The notes under the pieces are model-generated. The model ran no database searches. It had not been told where the DNA came from and worked only from the letters and a program-made list of their open reading frames with translations. 64,000 nt of DNA. Source: a virus. The translations under genes were made by a program, and so were the position numbers. Each line of letters opens with the position of its first letter. Position 1 is the stretch's first letter. The DNA is taken from the IMG/VR virus record IMGVR_UViG_3300046328_000221, positions 30,046 through 94,045 of that record; one strand, 5' to 3'. Shown here piece after piece: positions 53,427 through 60,183 of the stretch.

Positions 53427-54118
53427 TAAATCTCCTTTATAGCTTCCATTGTACGTGGAAAGACTGTGTTTGTCAACTCTTCAACTGCCTTTGCATATTC
53501 CTGAATCTCTACCTGTGCATCATGCGGTAAACGCTGTTCAAGGAATGTCATAACAGATTGTAAAGAAGCTGTCCAACGCCAACGAACATACATTCCATAT
53601 GCTGGCAAGAATAGACGTGCAAGTTCTGGAGCAATTCCATCATCCATTGCATCATGGTATGCCTGTGTGCTTTCAGCAATAATCTTAATTAACTTATTAG
53701 TATAAACCATACCAAGTGAGTCACTTACTGGATCACCACTACCCTGCTTAGAATTCTCAGGAGCACTTCTCCACTCGTCATGCAGAGGAACATAGAATTG
53801 TTCATCTTCTGTAATATAACGACGTGAAGACTCATTCCAACCATTCTGATCATCAACGTGCGACGATGCAACCGCATACTTCCACCACTGACGTGCAACA
53901 AATAGAGGTGCATAGACCTCAAAAGTTAGAGCTGCGTGTCTGAATGGACTTGTGTGTCCTTCTCTAGCAAGGAACCTAACGAGCTTTGAATCTCTTTCAG
54001 CGAATTCATTAGATTCTTTATCATAACTAACCCTAGCAGCATTGACAACAGATAGATCGTCGCCAAGAGTGTCCACAAGTCGTACATATCCCTCATCTAA
54101 TACCTCAATCTTATTCAT
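53426..54118 (-). CDS. thyX: Flavin-dependent thymidylate synthase ThyX
   Basis: 230 residues. TSPFRHAALTFEVYAPLFVA at residues 50-70 is the conserved first part. The signature segment is RQWWKYAVASSH..GWNESSRRY, in which the usual RHR is replaced by WKYA while the final S-x-R-R-Y is kept. It methylates dUMP using methylene-tetrahydrofolate, FAD and NADPH. Coupled to dNMP kinase and to the small gene upstream (overlaps). Confidence 0.9.
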   Translation of the reverse strand: MNKIEVLDEGYVRLVDTLGDDLSVVNAARVSYDKESNEFAERDSKLVRFLAREGHTSPFRHAALTFEVYAPLFVARQWWKYAVASSHVDDQNGWNESSRRYITEDEQFYVPLHDEWRSAPENSKQGSGDPVSDSLGMVYTNKLIKIIAESTQAYHDAMDDGIAPELARLFLPAYGMYVRWRWTASLQSVMTFLEQRLPHDAQVEIQEYAKAVEELTNTVFPRTMEAIKEI

Positions 54119-54282
54119 TTTAATTCCTCAACTATCTTAATTGCAAGGGCAAGGCCTTCTTCTGTAAAGGTCATAGTCCTAGTTGTGTTATGGTCTAATT
54201 GTTTTTGTAAAGCATTAAGAATTTTTGTTCGCTCATCTTTACGAATTTTTTCTTCTTTAAGAAGTGCATGGATACTAATCAT
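54115..54282 (-). CDS. Small helical protein
   Basis: 55 residues, highly charged helices (LLKEEKIRKDERTKILNALQ, then EEGLALAIKIVEELK). ATGA overlap with thyX and single-base overlap with the gene upstream. Function unknown. Confidence 0.62.
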   Translation of the reverse strand: MISIHALLKEEKIRKDERTKILNALQKQLDHNTTRTMTFTEEGLALAIKIVEELK

Positions 54283-54458
54283 TAGTACTCACCATTATCA
54301 TGCTTAATGCCATGCTTGTTATCAATATATTTATGTAGACTACGCTTTGCCTTAGCTTTTGAAACAACAAAGATTACTACAGCGAATACAGCATTCCAAA
54401 AGAATTCTGCAATAATATGATCAATGCCAAAAACTACGTCTAAAATATTCTCGTGCAT
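54282..54458 (-). CDS. Small membrane protein
   Basis: 58 residues with one membrane segment (EFFWNAVFAVVIFVVSKA) and a basic, His-rich C-terminus. Part of the groES-thyX operon. Function unknown. Confidence 0.62.
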   Translation of the reverse strand: MHENILDVVFGIDHIIAEFFWNAVFAVVIFVVSKAKAKRSLHKYIDNKHGIKHDNGEY

Positions 54459-54576
54459 TACTTATCTTTCTAGTTAATTTTGGTTTGGTAAAGAAATACC
54501 AGTTATTCAAAAACCAATGTTTGTATACTGATAATGGGTATTTTAATAGTTTAATTTGTTTGCGATGTTTTGTCAT
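54421..54576 (-). CDS. Small basic protein coupled to GroES
   Basis: 51 residues, starting at the TAATG overlap with the groES stop and overlapping the next gene by 38 nt. Aromatic and basic (VYKHWFLNNWYFFTKPKLTR). Without it, 117 bases inside a tight operon would be unused, which supports it; function unknown. Confidence 0.5.
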   Translation of the reverse strand: MTKHRKQIKLLKYPLSVYKHWFLNNWYFFTKPKLTRKISNAREYFRRSFWH

Positions 54577-54863
54577 TAGCCAAGAACTGCAAAGATGTCA
54601 CGGTATGCAAGAATAATATAGTCTTCTCCATCGTGAGTAATCTCTGTACCTTGATACTTAGAGAAGACAACCTTGTCTCCAACCTTTAGATCTGGGACAA
54701 CTAGGTCGCCATCATTGAGCCTGATTCCTGGACCAACAGCAACAACTATTGCTTCGTTTGGCTTTTCTTCCTGCATACCTGCAAGAACTAATCCAGAGGC
54801 AGAAGTCTTTTCAGCTTCTTTTTCTACTTTTACAATTACTTTATCTTCTAGTGGTTTAAGCAT
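54576..54863 (-). CDS. groES: GroES co-chaperonin
   Basis: 95 residues, the normal length. LKPLEDKVIVKVEKEAEKTS begins the fold. The mobile loop SASGLVLAGMQEEKP carries the hydrophobic Leu-Val-Leu that docks on GroEL, and the GPGIRLNDG roof and DKVVFSKYQGTEI follow. No groEL gene is in the window, so it must cap the host chaperonin, like T4 gp31. Confidence 0.95.
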   Translation of the reverse strand: MLKPLEDKVIVKVEKEAEKTSASGLVLAGMQEEKPNEAIVVAVGPGIRLNDGDLVVPDLKVGDKVVFSKYQGTEITHDGEDYIILAYRDIFAVLG

Positions 54864-54896
54864 TTATCGCTTCCTTAATGTTTTTCATATGAATAT

Positions 54897-54923
54897 TTTA
54901 TACCATTATAACCTGTTTGTCAA
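54897..54923 (-). promoter_or_regulatory. Promoter TTGACA-N15-TATAAA (TGg-extended) for groES
   Basis: The -35 is at 54923-54918 and the -10 at 54902-54897. The spacer is short, but a TG extension is present. The leader contains AAGGAAG before the ATG. Confidence 0.65.
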
Positions 54924-54934
54924 GTAATACTTGG

Positions 54935-55011
54935 TGGCATGTCAGGGAATCGAACCCTTCTAACCTATGGTACAGGATTTACAGTCCCGTGTCTGTCCCA
55001 GCAGCCATGCC
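54935..55011 (-). tRNA. tRNA-Tyr (GTA)
   Basis: 77 nt. Acceptor core GGCATG/CATGCC, anticodon stem CGGGA/TCCTG with loop CTGTAAA, an extra arm ACC-ATA-GGT (class II, short), T-arm AGGG/CCCT with TTCGATT. No CCA encoded. Confidence 0.85.
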
Positions 55012-55012
55012 C

Positions 55013-55086
55013 TGGCACCCCCTCAAGGAGTCGAACCTTGGCCCTCAGTTTTGGAGACTGATGTGCTACCGTAACACTTAGGAGAT
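55013..55086 (-). tRNA. tRNA-Trp (CCA)
   Basis: 74 nt with encoded CCA. Acceptor ATCTCCT/AGGGGGT (two wobbles), D-stem GTGT/GCAC, anticodon stem TCAGT/ACTGA with loop CTCCAAA, T-arm CAAGG/CCTTG with TTCGACT. One base separates it from tRNA-Tyr. Confidence 0.88.
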
Positions 55087-55093
55087 ATCTGTA

Positions 55094-55243
55094 TTATTGT
55101 ATCAGAGTTGCAATGATATCGCAATAGCAATTTAAGTTGGGTTTATCATACTTAATTATATTAAGTTGTTTATAAACACTCCAGTATATGTCGTGATATT
55201 TACCACATGGACATTTGTAGGCAAGCAAAATGTCTTTAGGCAT
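55094..55243 (-). CDS. Small zinc-binding protein
   Basis: 49 residues with CPCGKYHD (residues 11-18) and NCYCD (38-42), a likely four-Cys metal site. The start overlaps the stop of the fibre gene. tRNA-Trp begins 7 nt after its stop, so the tRNAs are probably co-transcribed. Confidence 0.6.
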   Translation of the reverse strand: MPKDILLAYKCPCGKYHDIYWSVYKQLNIIKYDKPNLNCYCDIIATLIQ

Positions 55244-55754
55244 TTGCTATATATGTTCCATTCACATAAATTTTGCTGATTGTTGTTAAGGTTTCAGGAG
55301 TACCTTGTACAAATAAGCCTTCTCTAATTGGAGAGTTAGCTCCGCCAGATTGCTTTAGATAGTGCAAATCTAAAGTAGTAGTAATCCCTGCGGTATCACA
55401 GTTAAGGATTGTGTGCCCAGTTCCATTATCAGGACTAATACTAGGATCAGGCCAACACCAGCCAGAAAAATGGTTATATCCAACAGCAGGAGTAAAAGGG
55501 AGGTCTAGCTTATATTGACCAGTACCAAAATTAGTTACGGTAGTAAGGTCAACCTCAATAACAAAACTAACTAATCTACCAGATTTAAGATAATAAGAAT
55601 TATAAGTTGGATATGTTCCATTTGCTCCAGTGAATGTCAAACCAGTAGCAGAAAATGTTGGAGAATATCTTGTCCAAGTTTCTAGTCCAGAAGTTCCGCT
55701 TGATCCTGTATCTCCTTTTGGACCCTGTGGCCCAGGATTAGTAAACCTAGCCAT
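55236..55754 (-). CDS. Fibre-like protein with collagen-type repeat
   Basis: 172 residues. NPGPQGPKGDTGSSGTSG (residues 6-23) is a Gly-X-Y collagen-like stalk for trimerisation. The rest is a beta domain with YSPTFSATGLTFTGANGTYP and a KIYVNGTYIANA end. Probably a receptor-binding or decorating fibre. Coupled to the next structural gene (55754 overlap). Confidence 0.72.
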   Translation of the reverse strand: MARFTNPGPQGPKGDTGSSGTSGLETWTRYSPTFSATGLTFTGANGTYPTYNSYYLKSGRLVSFVIEVDLTTVTNFGTGQYKLDLPFTPAVGYNHFSGWCWPDPSISPDNGTGHTILNCDTAGITTTLDLHYLKQSGGANSPIREGLFVQGTPETLTTISKIYVNGTYIANA

Positions 55755-56032
55755 TATTTACCAGCCTCAAGGTTTAGTCTTAATACAGCAACATTGATTG
55801 CTTCAGATCCAACAATGTATAGGTCATTATTACCAGAAAGCTCTACAGAAAAAGCTTGTCCAGCAGAAAGACGGTAGCCATAGTTAGAACTGGTAACACC
55901 AACTCCACCAATATAAACATATCCAGTGGTACCAACATGCTGAATTGTAATGTCATAGCCAGCATCAAGGCCTGGAGTTATCTTTAGGGACCCTGTGCCA
56001 ATTGTAAATTTTTCGTGAATCGGAGCTGTCAT
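55754..56032 (-). CDS. Small beta-rich virion protein candidate
   Basis: 92 residues, strand-rich (TIGTGSLKITPGLDAGYDIT, then AFSVELSGNNDLYIVGSEAI). Similar small proteins accompany fibres or decorate capsids in phages. Overlaps the fibre gene start by one base. Confidence 0.58.
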   Translation of the reverse strand: MTAPIHEKFTIGTGSLKITPGLDAGYDITIQHVGTTGYVYIGGVGVTSSNYGYRLSAGQAFSVELSGNNDLYIVGSEAINVAVLRLNLEAGK

Positions 56033-56054
56033 AATTTAGATTTCCTTCTAATTG

Positions 56055-56426
56055 TTAAAAGATGTTCCAGACATCCCAGTTTTTACCAATTGTAGCAGGA
56101 TCCATAGTCTTGATCCCATGCTCAGAATACGCACGACGCATAGTAGCGTTATTATCAATTGCTAATGACACAGACCCCTTTAGGCGTTGAGCAACTTGTG
56201 CTTTAAACTTAGCAGCATTGGCAGAAGAATATGGATTCATAATAAGTCTAGAATACTTTACTCCAGCTGCTCTTAGTGCTCTAATGGTTTCTGGTCTTTG
56301 AGATTGTGGTCTACCAGTGACAATTATTTTATCTCCAGGAAGGGAGTTAACGTAATCAATAGTACGCTTAATTGGTTGTGTACCGTTGCGAAGCAGGGTA
56401 TCATCAATATCTACAATAATTGCCAT
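56055..56426 (-). CDS. HAD-superfamily phosphatase
   Basis: 123 residues. Motif I VDIDDTLL (residues 4-11), motif II IIVTGRP (Thr), and motif III region with LAIDNNATMRRAYSEHGIKT. Similar to the phosphatase half of T4 polynucleotide kinase, so nucleic-acid 3' ends or nucleotides are possible substrates. Leaderless-type start, 6 nt after an extended -10. Confidence 0.75.
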   Translation of the reverse strand: MAIIVDIDDTLLRNGTQPIKRTIDYVNSLPGDKIIVTGRPQSQRPETIRALRAAGVKYSRLIMNPYSSANAAKFKAQVAQRLKGSVSLAIDNNATMRRAYSEHGIKTMDPATIGKNWDVWNIF

Positions 56427-56432
56427 AGAGTA

Positions 56433-56456
56433 AGTATATCATGGATATGCTATACT
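56433..56456. promoter_or_regulatory. Back-to-back extended -10 promoters, both leaderless
   Basis: On - : TGaTATACT (56441 to 56433), 6 nt before the ATG at 56426. On + : TGcTATACT (56448 to 56456), 7 nt before the ATG at 56464. The -10 hexamers are 12 bp apart. Confidence 0.75.
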
Positions 56457-56463
56457 AGAAGGT

Positions 56464-56652
56464 ATGAATTGTCCTATTTGTAATACTGCCATGGTAGAGA
56501 TCTGGTATGGTCTACCAACTTCAGCTAAGATTGAGAAAGCCAGGAATGACGAAATCGTTCTTGGTGGCACCAATCGTAAGCCATATACTCACTACTGCAA
56601 TGTCTGTCAGGAAACGTATCCTCAGACTAATGTGTCATTTTCTAATGAGTAG
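56464..56652 (+). CDS. Zinc-ribbon protein, leaderless
   Basis: 62 residues. CPIC at 3-6 and CNVC about 40 residues later form a ribbon. The promoter lies 7 nt upstream. Resembles the MqsA-like N-terminal zinc domain found in small phage proteins. Function unknown. Confidence 0.68.
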   Translation: MNCPICNTAMVEIWYGLPTSAKIEKARNDEIVLGGTNRKPYTHYCNVCQETYPQTNVSFSNE

Positions 56653-56749
56653 CGTGACAGCTACAAGAACATAAAACTACTGGATCTTTAATTGTTTTAA
56701 TACATTGCTCATGGTGTCCAGTAGTACACCAACCAAACAGATTACTCAT
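56642..56749 (-). CDS. Very small Cys/His-rich protein
   Basis: 35 residues with four Cys and five His (CTTGHHEQC, then CSCSCHATH). Its start overlaps the stop of the gene before, and its end overlaps the zinc-ribbon gene on the other strand. Plausible metal-binding microprotein; low certainty because of size. Confidence 0.4.
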   Translation of the reverse strand: MSNLFGWCTTGHHEQCIKTIKDPVVLCSCSCHATH

Positions 56750-56927
56750 TTATAGATGAAGCATTAACCCTATTAATACCAGCAATGTATCCAGCTTTCC
56801 AAGCCTTCATTTCTTCAACTGTTGGGTTAGAAGCTAAAGCATCTAGCCAGATGCCCATATCTTTTTTAGCCTTAATAGCTACGTTATCAAGCATACGCTT
56901 AGTCTTACGCTTCTCATATCTATTCAT
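56742..56927 (-). CDS. Small helical protein
   Basis: 61 residues, basic N-terminus (MNRYEKRKTKRMLDNVAIKA) followed by a helix with EEMKAWKAGYIAGINRVN. Overlaps the upstream gene by 8 nt. Function unknown. Confidence 0.58.
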   Translation of the reverse strand: MNRYEKRKTKRMLDNVAIKAKKDMGIWLDALASNPTVEEMKAWKAGYIAGINRVNASSINE

Positions 56928-57057
56928 CTATTGACTCTTCTTCCTGTTCAGGAACAGAGTTTTGCTCTGCATGTATGCCAGCCATTTTTGCCATGTCAGC
57001 CTCCCAGCTAGTTACAGTCGCAACGTAGTCACGAAACAGTTCTGTAAATTTTTCCAT
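56920..57057 (-). CDS. Small acidic helical protein, leaderless
   Basis: 45 residues. Start chosen at 57057: TTGACA-N17-TACACT on this strand ends 6 nt upstream, as at other leaderless genes here. An in-frame ATG at 57063 touches the -10. EKFTELFRDYVATVTSWEAD, then an acidic tail. Function unknown. Confidence 0.55.
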   Translation of the reverse strand: MEKFTELFRDYVATVTSWEADMAKMAGIHAEQNSVPEQEEESIDE

Positions 57058-57069
57058 GTTCATAGTGTA

Positions 57070-57228
57070 TCATTCCTCAGTAGTATTGTCAAGGTCTTGG
57101 ACAAATTTGTCTAACTCTGCACGGTACATAAACATCTTCAGAATCTCAGATCCAAGAACCTTATATTCTATACCATCATACTTAAGGGTATACTCTCTAT
57201 CTGGAAAGATGGGATAGTTAAACTTCAT
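57070..57228 (-). CDS. Small hypothetical protein, leaderless
   Basis: 52 residues (MKFNYPIFPDREYTLKYDGI, then a helix). An extended -10 TGaTATAAT (57242 to 57234) lies 5 nt before the start. Beta hairpin plus helix; function unknown. Confidence 0.62.
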   Translation of the reverse strand: MKFNYPIFPDREYTLKYDGIEYKVLGSEILKMFMYRAELDKFVQDLDNTTEE

Positions 57229-57233
57229 ACCCA

Positions 57234-57284
57234 ATTATATCATTAAGACTAATGCTTGACAAATGGTTCTGACCTCTGTATACT
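57234..57284. promoter_or_regulatory. Divergent promoters with overlapping -35 hexamers
   Basis: On + : TTGACA (57256) N17 TATACT (57279-57284), 6 nt before the ATG at 57291. On - : TGaTATAAT at 57242-57234 with TTGTCA (57262 to 57257) 17 bp upstream. The two -35 elements are the same bases read on opposite strands. Confidence 0.75.
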
Positions 57285-57290
57285 TGTTAT

Positions 57291-57461
57291 ATGATCTGTT
57301 GGTATTGTAATAAAGAGCTAGGGGATACTCCTAGTGTAACCTATTCTAAAAGAAAAGGCAACAAGACCCAACAGTTAACTGTTCATGGAAACTGCTATAG
57401 ATCCATGCGTAAACAAAAGATAGGGTATAAAGTAATTGCCCCAGGAAGTGTATCACAATGA
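57291..57461 (+). CDS. Small zinc-binding protein, leaderless
   Basis: 56 residues. MICWYCNKELGDTP gives a CxxC pair, with HGNCY downstream as further ligands; the C-terminal half is basic. The promoter lies 6 nt upstream. It opens the rightward microgene operon; the stop overlaps the next start (ATGA). Confidence 0.68.
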   Translation: MICWYCNKELGDTPSVTYSKRKGNKTQQLTVHGNCYRSMRKQKIGYKVIAPGSVSQ

Positions 57462-57694
57462 AACTACCTAAGATATTTAGCTGGCGATTACGCCTTGTTC
57501 AGTCAGGTTACGATATGGGCTGGAACCATGGTTATGAAGCTGGGAAGATTGAAAGACAGAATGAAATTGTAGACCTATTGTCATACAAGATTGAGTCAGT
57601 TGACTGGCTACGAGAAGAGCCTATCAACATTAATGATGTTGTCCCATTAGTAAAGAATCACAAGATTAATCAAGAACCTATTGGATGGAAGTAA
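57458..57694 (+). CDS. Microgene-array protein
   Basis: 78 residues. A short basic N-terminus, then GYDMGWNHGYEAGKIERQNE, a pattern (G.n.GyeaG..eR..i...L) shared with several proteins of this array. Function unknown. Confidence 0.6.
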   Translation: MKLPKIFSWRLRLVQSGYDMGWNHGYEAGKIERQNEIVDLLSYKIESVDWLREEPININDVVPLVKNHKINQEPIGWK

Positions 57695-57945
57695 TGCAAC
57701 TACTACAGCGTAATAAACCTACCACTCTCGTATGTACAGCTAATACTGAATATGAGATGGAGTGGGATAGTGAAGAGCCACTATTTCTAATAGAGCACAA
57801 TGATAAGATAATCAAGGAGCTTGAGGGTCAGGGGTATCAAATGCATCCCTTAGTACCAGAAATCATAGTATGGAGCAAGTCCTTAGACTTTAAAACTACA
57901 TACGTAGCACGTAAAGAAGACTTTGACGAAATGGAGATGTTTTAA
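57694..57945 (+). CDS. Hypothetical protein
   Basis: 83 residues. The TAATG overlap with the previous stop supports the start at 57694 (an ATG at 57685 is also possible). Alpha/beta with LLQRNKPTTLVCTANTEYEM and a VARKEDFDEMEMF end. Function unknown. Confidence 0.58.
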   Translation: MQLLQRNKPTTLVCTANTEYEMEWDSEEPLFLIEHNDKIIKELEGQGYQMHPLVPEIIVWSKSLDFKTTYVARKEDFDEMEMF

Positions 57946-58196
57946 TGTTTTATAGTTATAAACCTATTACCGTGGCAGAATTAATTGCCAAACTAAGTGA
58001 TCTGCCACAAGACGCTCACGTTGTTGTATCTAATGGTGATAGCGAATGGGGCGGAACACACCATAGCCATGTTTACGATATTGGTCTTGGTAGTCGTAAT
58101 GACAAGCCATTGGTATTTATTCACGATGGCCTGTGCAAAGATGACTGGTATGAAGAAGATAGCTGGGATGATGAAGGGGATGAAGATGAAGAATAA
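57945..58196 (+). CDS. Acidic small protein
   Basis: 83 residues. YKPITVAELIAKLSDLPQDA followed by VVVSNGDSEWGG resembles a small conserved phage family with a beta core. The C-terminal 20 residues are almost all Asp/Glu, as in DNA mimics or protein-interaction tails. Overlaps both neighbours. Confidence 0.6.
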   Translation: MFYSYKPITVAELIAKLSDLPQDAHVVVSNGDSEWGGTHHSHVYDIGLGSRNDKPLVFIHDGLCKDDWYEEDSWDDEGDEDEE

Positions 58197-58458
58197 TATT
58201 TCTATTAAGACAGTTAATGTTTCAGCATATGAACTTAGATATCCACCATATACAGACAACCTTGGCTTTCCTCCACTACAATTAGAATATATCTTAGTCG
58301 TAAATGGTGAAGAGATTCCAATCTCAAAGGATATGGCTTTTGGTATCGCTGGAGCACTTGACGAGTACAGGGAGCAGGTTCGTAATGAATTTGAAGAAAA
58401 GAGATTCCCCTATACTTTTCACAAAACTTTTGGGGCACACGAAGGAACAGACAAATGA
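58186..58458 (+). CDS. Hypothetical protein
   Basis: 90 residues from 58186 (an ATG at 58180 is also possible). The long upstream frame is a shadow of the acidic gene. Residues 10-40 SAYELRYPPYTDNLGFPPLQ look folded; the end is a charged helix. Coupled by ATGA to the next gene. Confidence 0.58.
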   Translation: MKNNISIKTVNVSAYELRYPPYTDNLGFPPLQLEYILVVNGEEIPISKDMAFGIAGALDEYREQVRNEFEEKRFPYTFHKTFGAHEGTDK

Positions 58459-58634
58459 AAACACAATTTGACATTGAAGACTATCTAGACTATCTAACTA
58501 ACCACCTACGCAAGACCCTTACCAAAGATTTCGGGGCAGATGGTGGACACATAGTAGATCTACTATCTAATACAACTACACAAATAGATGCTATCTTTTA
58601 CTGGATGGCTGATTATCCTGGGGAAGTTAAATGA
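58455..58634 (+). CDS. Small helical protein
   Basis: 59 residues, helical (FDIEDYLDYLTNHLRKTLTK, then DLLSNTTTQIDAIFYWMADY). ATGA overlaps on both sides. Function unknown. Confidence 0.6.
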   Translation: MKTQFDIEDYLDYLTNHLRKTLTKDFGADGGHIVDLLSNTTTQIDAIFYWMADYPGEVK

Positions 58635-58879
58635 GCGGATTTCAAAAAAGAGTAGCATTGCTTGAAAAGTGGGCACCAAGTCTATTGCCAAAGCTAAGGG
58701 ATATTGACGACATGGCTGAAATTATCCTAGACGTTTGGGATGAAGCAGAGGCACATACTGAGGAACGCATTATTAAGTTGCTAGACGAGTTTATTGAAAA
58801 CAGCGATTTACCAGAAGTTGTAGACCGTTTGGAATGGCTTAAAGGCAGTATCAAAGGAAAAACAAATGAGCCTGACTGA
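58631..58879 (+). CDS. Microgene-array protein
   Basis: 82 residues. Contains EERIIKLLDEF and ends in IKGKTNEPD, both shared patterns of this array. The end codons provide a purine-rich site for the next gene. Function unknown. Confidence 0.6.
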   Translation: MSGFQKRVALLEKWAPSLLPKLRDIDDMAEIILDVWDEAEAHTEERIIKLLDEFIENSDLPEVVDRLEWLKGSIKGKTNEPD

Positions 58880-59045
58880 ATACAGGGTTGGCGATAAGGC
58901 TATTTGGAATGCTGGGCGTGAGTATGAACAGGAACGCATTATCAAGTTGCTAAAGCGACTATGGGAAAAGACTCAAGGAACAGATTTGCCAGCAGTAGTT
59001 GTTTTGCCTGAAGCAATCGAACTTATCAAGGGAGAAAACAAATGA
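58866..59045 (+). CDS. Microgene-array protein
   Basis: 59 residues. YEQERIIKLLKRLWEK and a terminal AIELIKGENK. The DNA for IKGE (ATCAAGGGAGAA) is the Shine-Dalgarno of the next gene, with an ATGA overlap. Confidence 0.6.
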   Translation: MSLTEYRVGDKAIWNAGREYEQERIIKLLKRLWEKTQGTDLPAVVVLPEAIELIKGENK

Positions 59046-59272
59046 GTGAAAAATGGAACATTGATTATGATAGCGGTTTTAACTCTGGTGCGGAGCATGA
59101 GCATAAAAAAATTATCAATATTTTAAAAGATAACTTTTCTTTTGCTATGGACTGCGAAACTCAAGAGTGCTTACAAAATGCGGCTAATTCAATTACTTGG
59201 AGCGAACGTTGGCAGTTATCTTTCAATCAACTTATCGAACTTATCAAGGGAGAAACTAATGAGCTTAGATAA
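59042..59272 (+). CDS. Microgene-array protein
   Basis: 76 residues. DSGFNSGAEHEHKKIINILK, a central CETQEC and a terminal LIELIKGETNELR. Again the terminal codons contain AAGGGAG for the next start. Confidence 0.6.
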   Translation: MSEKWNIDYDSGFNSGAEHEHKKIINILKDNFSFAMDCETQECLQNAANSITWSERWQLSFNQLIELIKGETNELR

Positions 59273-59441
59273 TTTCCAAGAGGCTATGGATAGATTGACT
59301 GAAAAGGTTGAGATGCAGGATACTACGCTTAAAGTTCTCTCTGAGGCAGCAGATCGTATTGAGGATAAGCTCAATATTGTGGATATACCATATGGACAAC
59401 ATCCACCACAGAGGTTTCGGGATATCTCTAACGGAGAATAA
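59259..59441 (+). CDS. Small coiled-coil protein
   Basis: 60 residues from 59259; the longer frame from 59142 is a shadow. Mostly one coiled coil (MDRLTEKVEMQDTTLKVLSE), then a Pro-rich end. Last gene of the coupled array. Confidence 0.58.
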   Translation: MSLDNFQEAMDRLTEKVEMQDTTLKVLSEAADRIEDKLNIVDIPYGQHPPQRFRDISNGE

Positions 59442-59490
59442 GTTCGGCGTAAAATTCGGCGGTAAATAAGAGTTTCTACAAGCCACAGGC

Positions 59491-59519
59491 TTGACATTCT
59501 CTAGTATCCCTAGTATAAT
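59491..59519 (+). promoter_or_regulatory. Consensus promoter TTGACA-N17-TATAAT
   Basis: Both hexamers are perfect and the spacing optimal. It drives the single gene at 59563; the leader carries AAGGAAA. Confidence 0.85.
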
Positions 59520-59562
59520 TAATAAACAAAGCCAATATTAAATACATTTAAGGAAAATACAC

Positions 59563-59805
59563 ATGGCAACTGAAGCACAACTAAAAGCAATTAATACTGA
59601 TTATGAAGTTGAATTTCAACACACAGTAAACATGATTCAAGAGAAGATCAATTTCTTGCTTGATCTATATAACAAAGACAATCTATCACCTTTTGATATG
59701 TATCGTAATCTATCAGCAGTAAAATGGCTTGATAGTGCATTAGAGGGTAATGTTGAGGTTATTCAGTTAACCCTAGAAAGAAAGAAACAAAAGGCTAACG
59801 CCTAA
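59563..59805 (+). CDS. Small helical protein with a strong private promoter
   Basis: 80 residues, all helical (EVEFQHTVNMIQEKINFLLD, then NLSAVKWLDSALEGNVEVIQ) with a Lys-rich end. It is the last + strand gene before the origin-like region and is transcribed from a consensus promoter, so it is probably abundant. Function unknown; a DNA- or origin-binding role is only suggested by position. Confidence 0.6.
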   Translation: MATEAQLKAINTDYEVEFQHTVNMIQEKINFLLDLYNKDNLSPFDMYRNLSAVKWLDSALEGNVEVIQLTLERKKQKANA

Positions 59806-59861
59806 AACTTTCGGGGAATCAAGAGGAAGCTTCATAATCCCTAGTATAAGATATAAGAATT

Positions 59862-59897
59862 AACCCTAGTCATAATACACTTTGATTGGGGTTTTTT
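59862..59897 (+). terminator. Rho-independent terminator of the rightward array
   Basis: AACCCTAGTC pairs with GATTGGGGTT (10 bp, two wobbles) around a 12-nt loop, followed by TTTT. Confidence 0.82.
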
Positions 59898-60009
59898 CAT
59901 AGGTCTTTGTCACAGGTTAGACAGAATGCTTTTCTATCAAAGCCATCTACTATATATGCTATAAAGTGATAACCCATAGCACATTTGATCTTATATTTGA
60001 TATAGCTGA

Positions 60010-60160
60010 ATATCCACATATACCAAGTATACAGCATCAGAGCTGATCTAAATACCCTGAAAAGTTATACACATATAGCTAAAAGTTATCCACAAGTTTA
60101 TCTTACTGAATAATTATCTAGATAGACGTAAAGTGGAGATATATGGGAGATAGTGGATAA
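60010..60160. promoter_or_regulatory. Cluster of DnaA boxes
   Basis: TTATCCACA (60087-60095, exact consensus) and TTATACACA (60066-60074), both preceded by AAAAG and 21 bp apart. ATATCCACA (60010-60018) and, on the - strand, TTATCCACT (60160 to 60152) each differ by one base. Confidence 0.7.
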
Positions 60161-60183
60161 TAATACATTATACTATAGGCCGA

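Noticed and set aside
57997-58185. Long N-terminus for the gene ending at 58458
   Set aside because: His/Met/Thr-rich out-of-frame reading of the preceding acidic gene.
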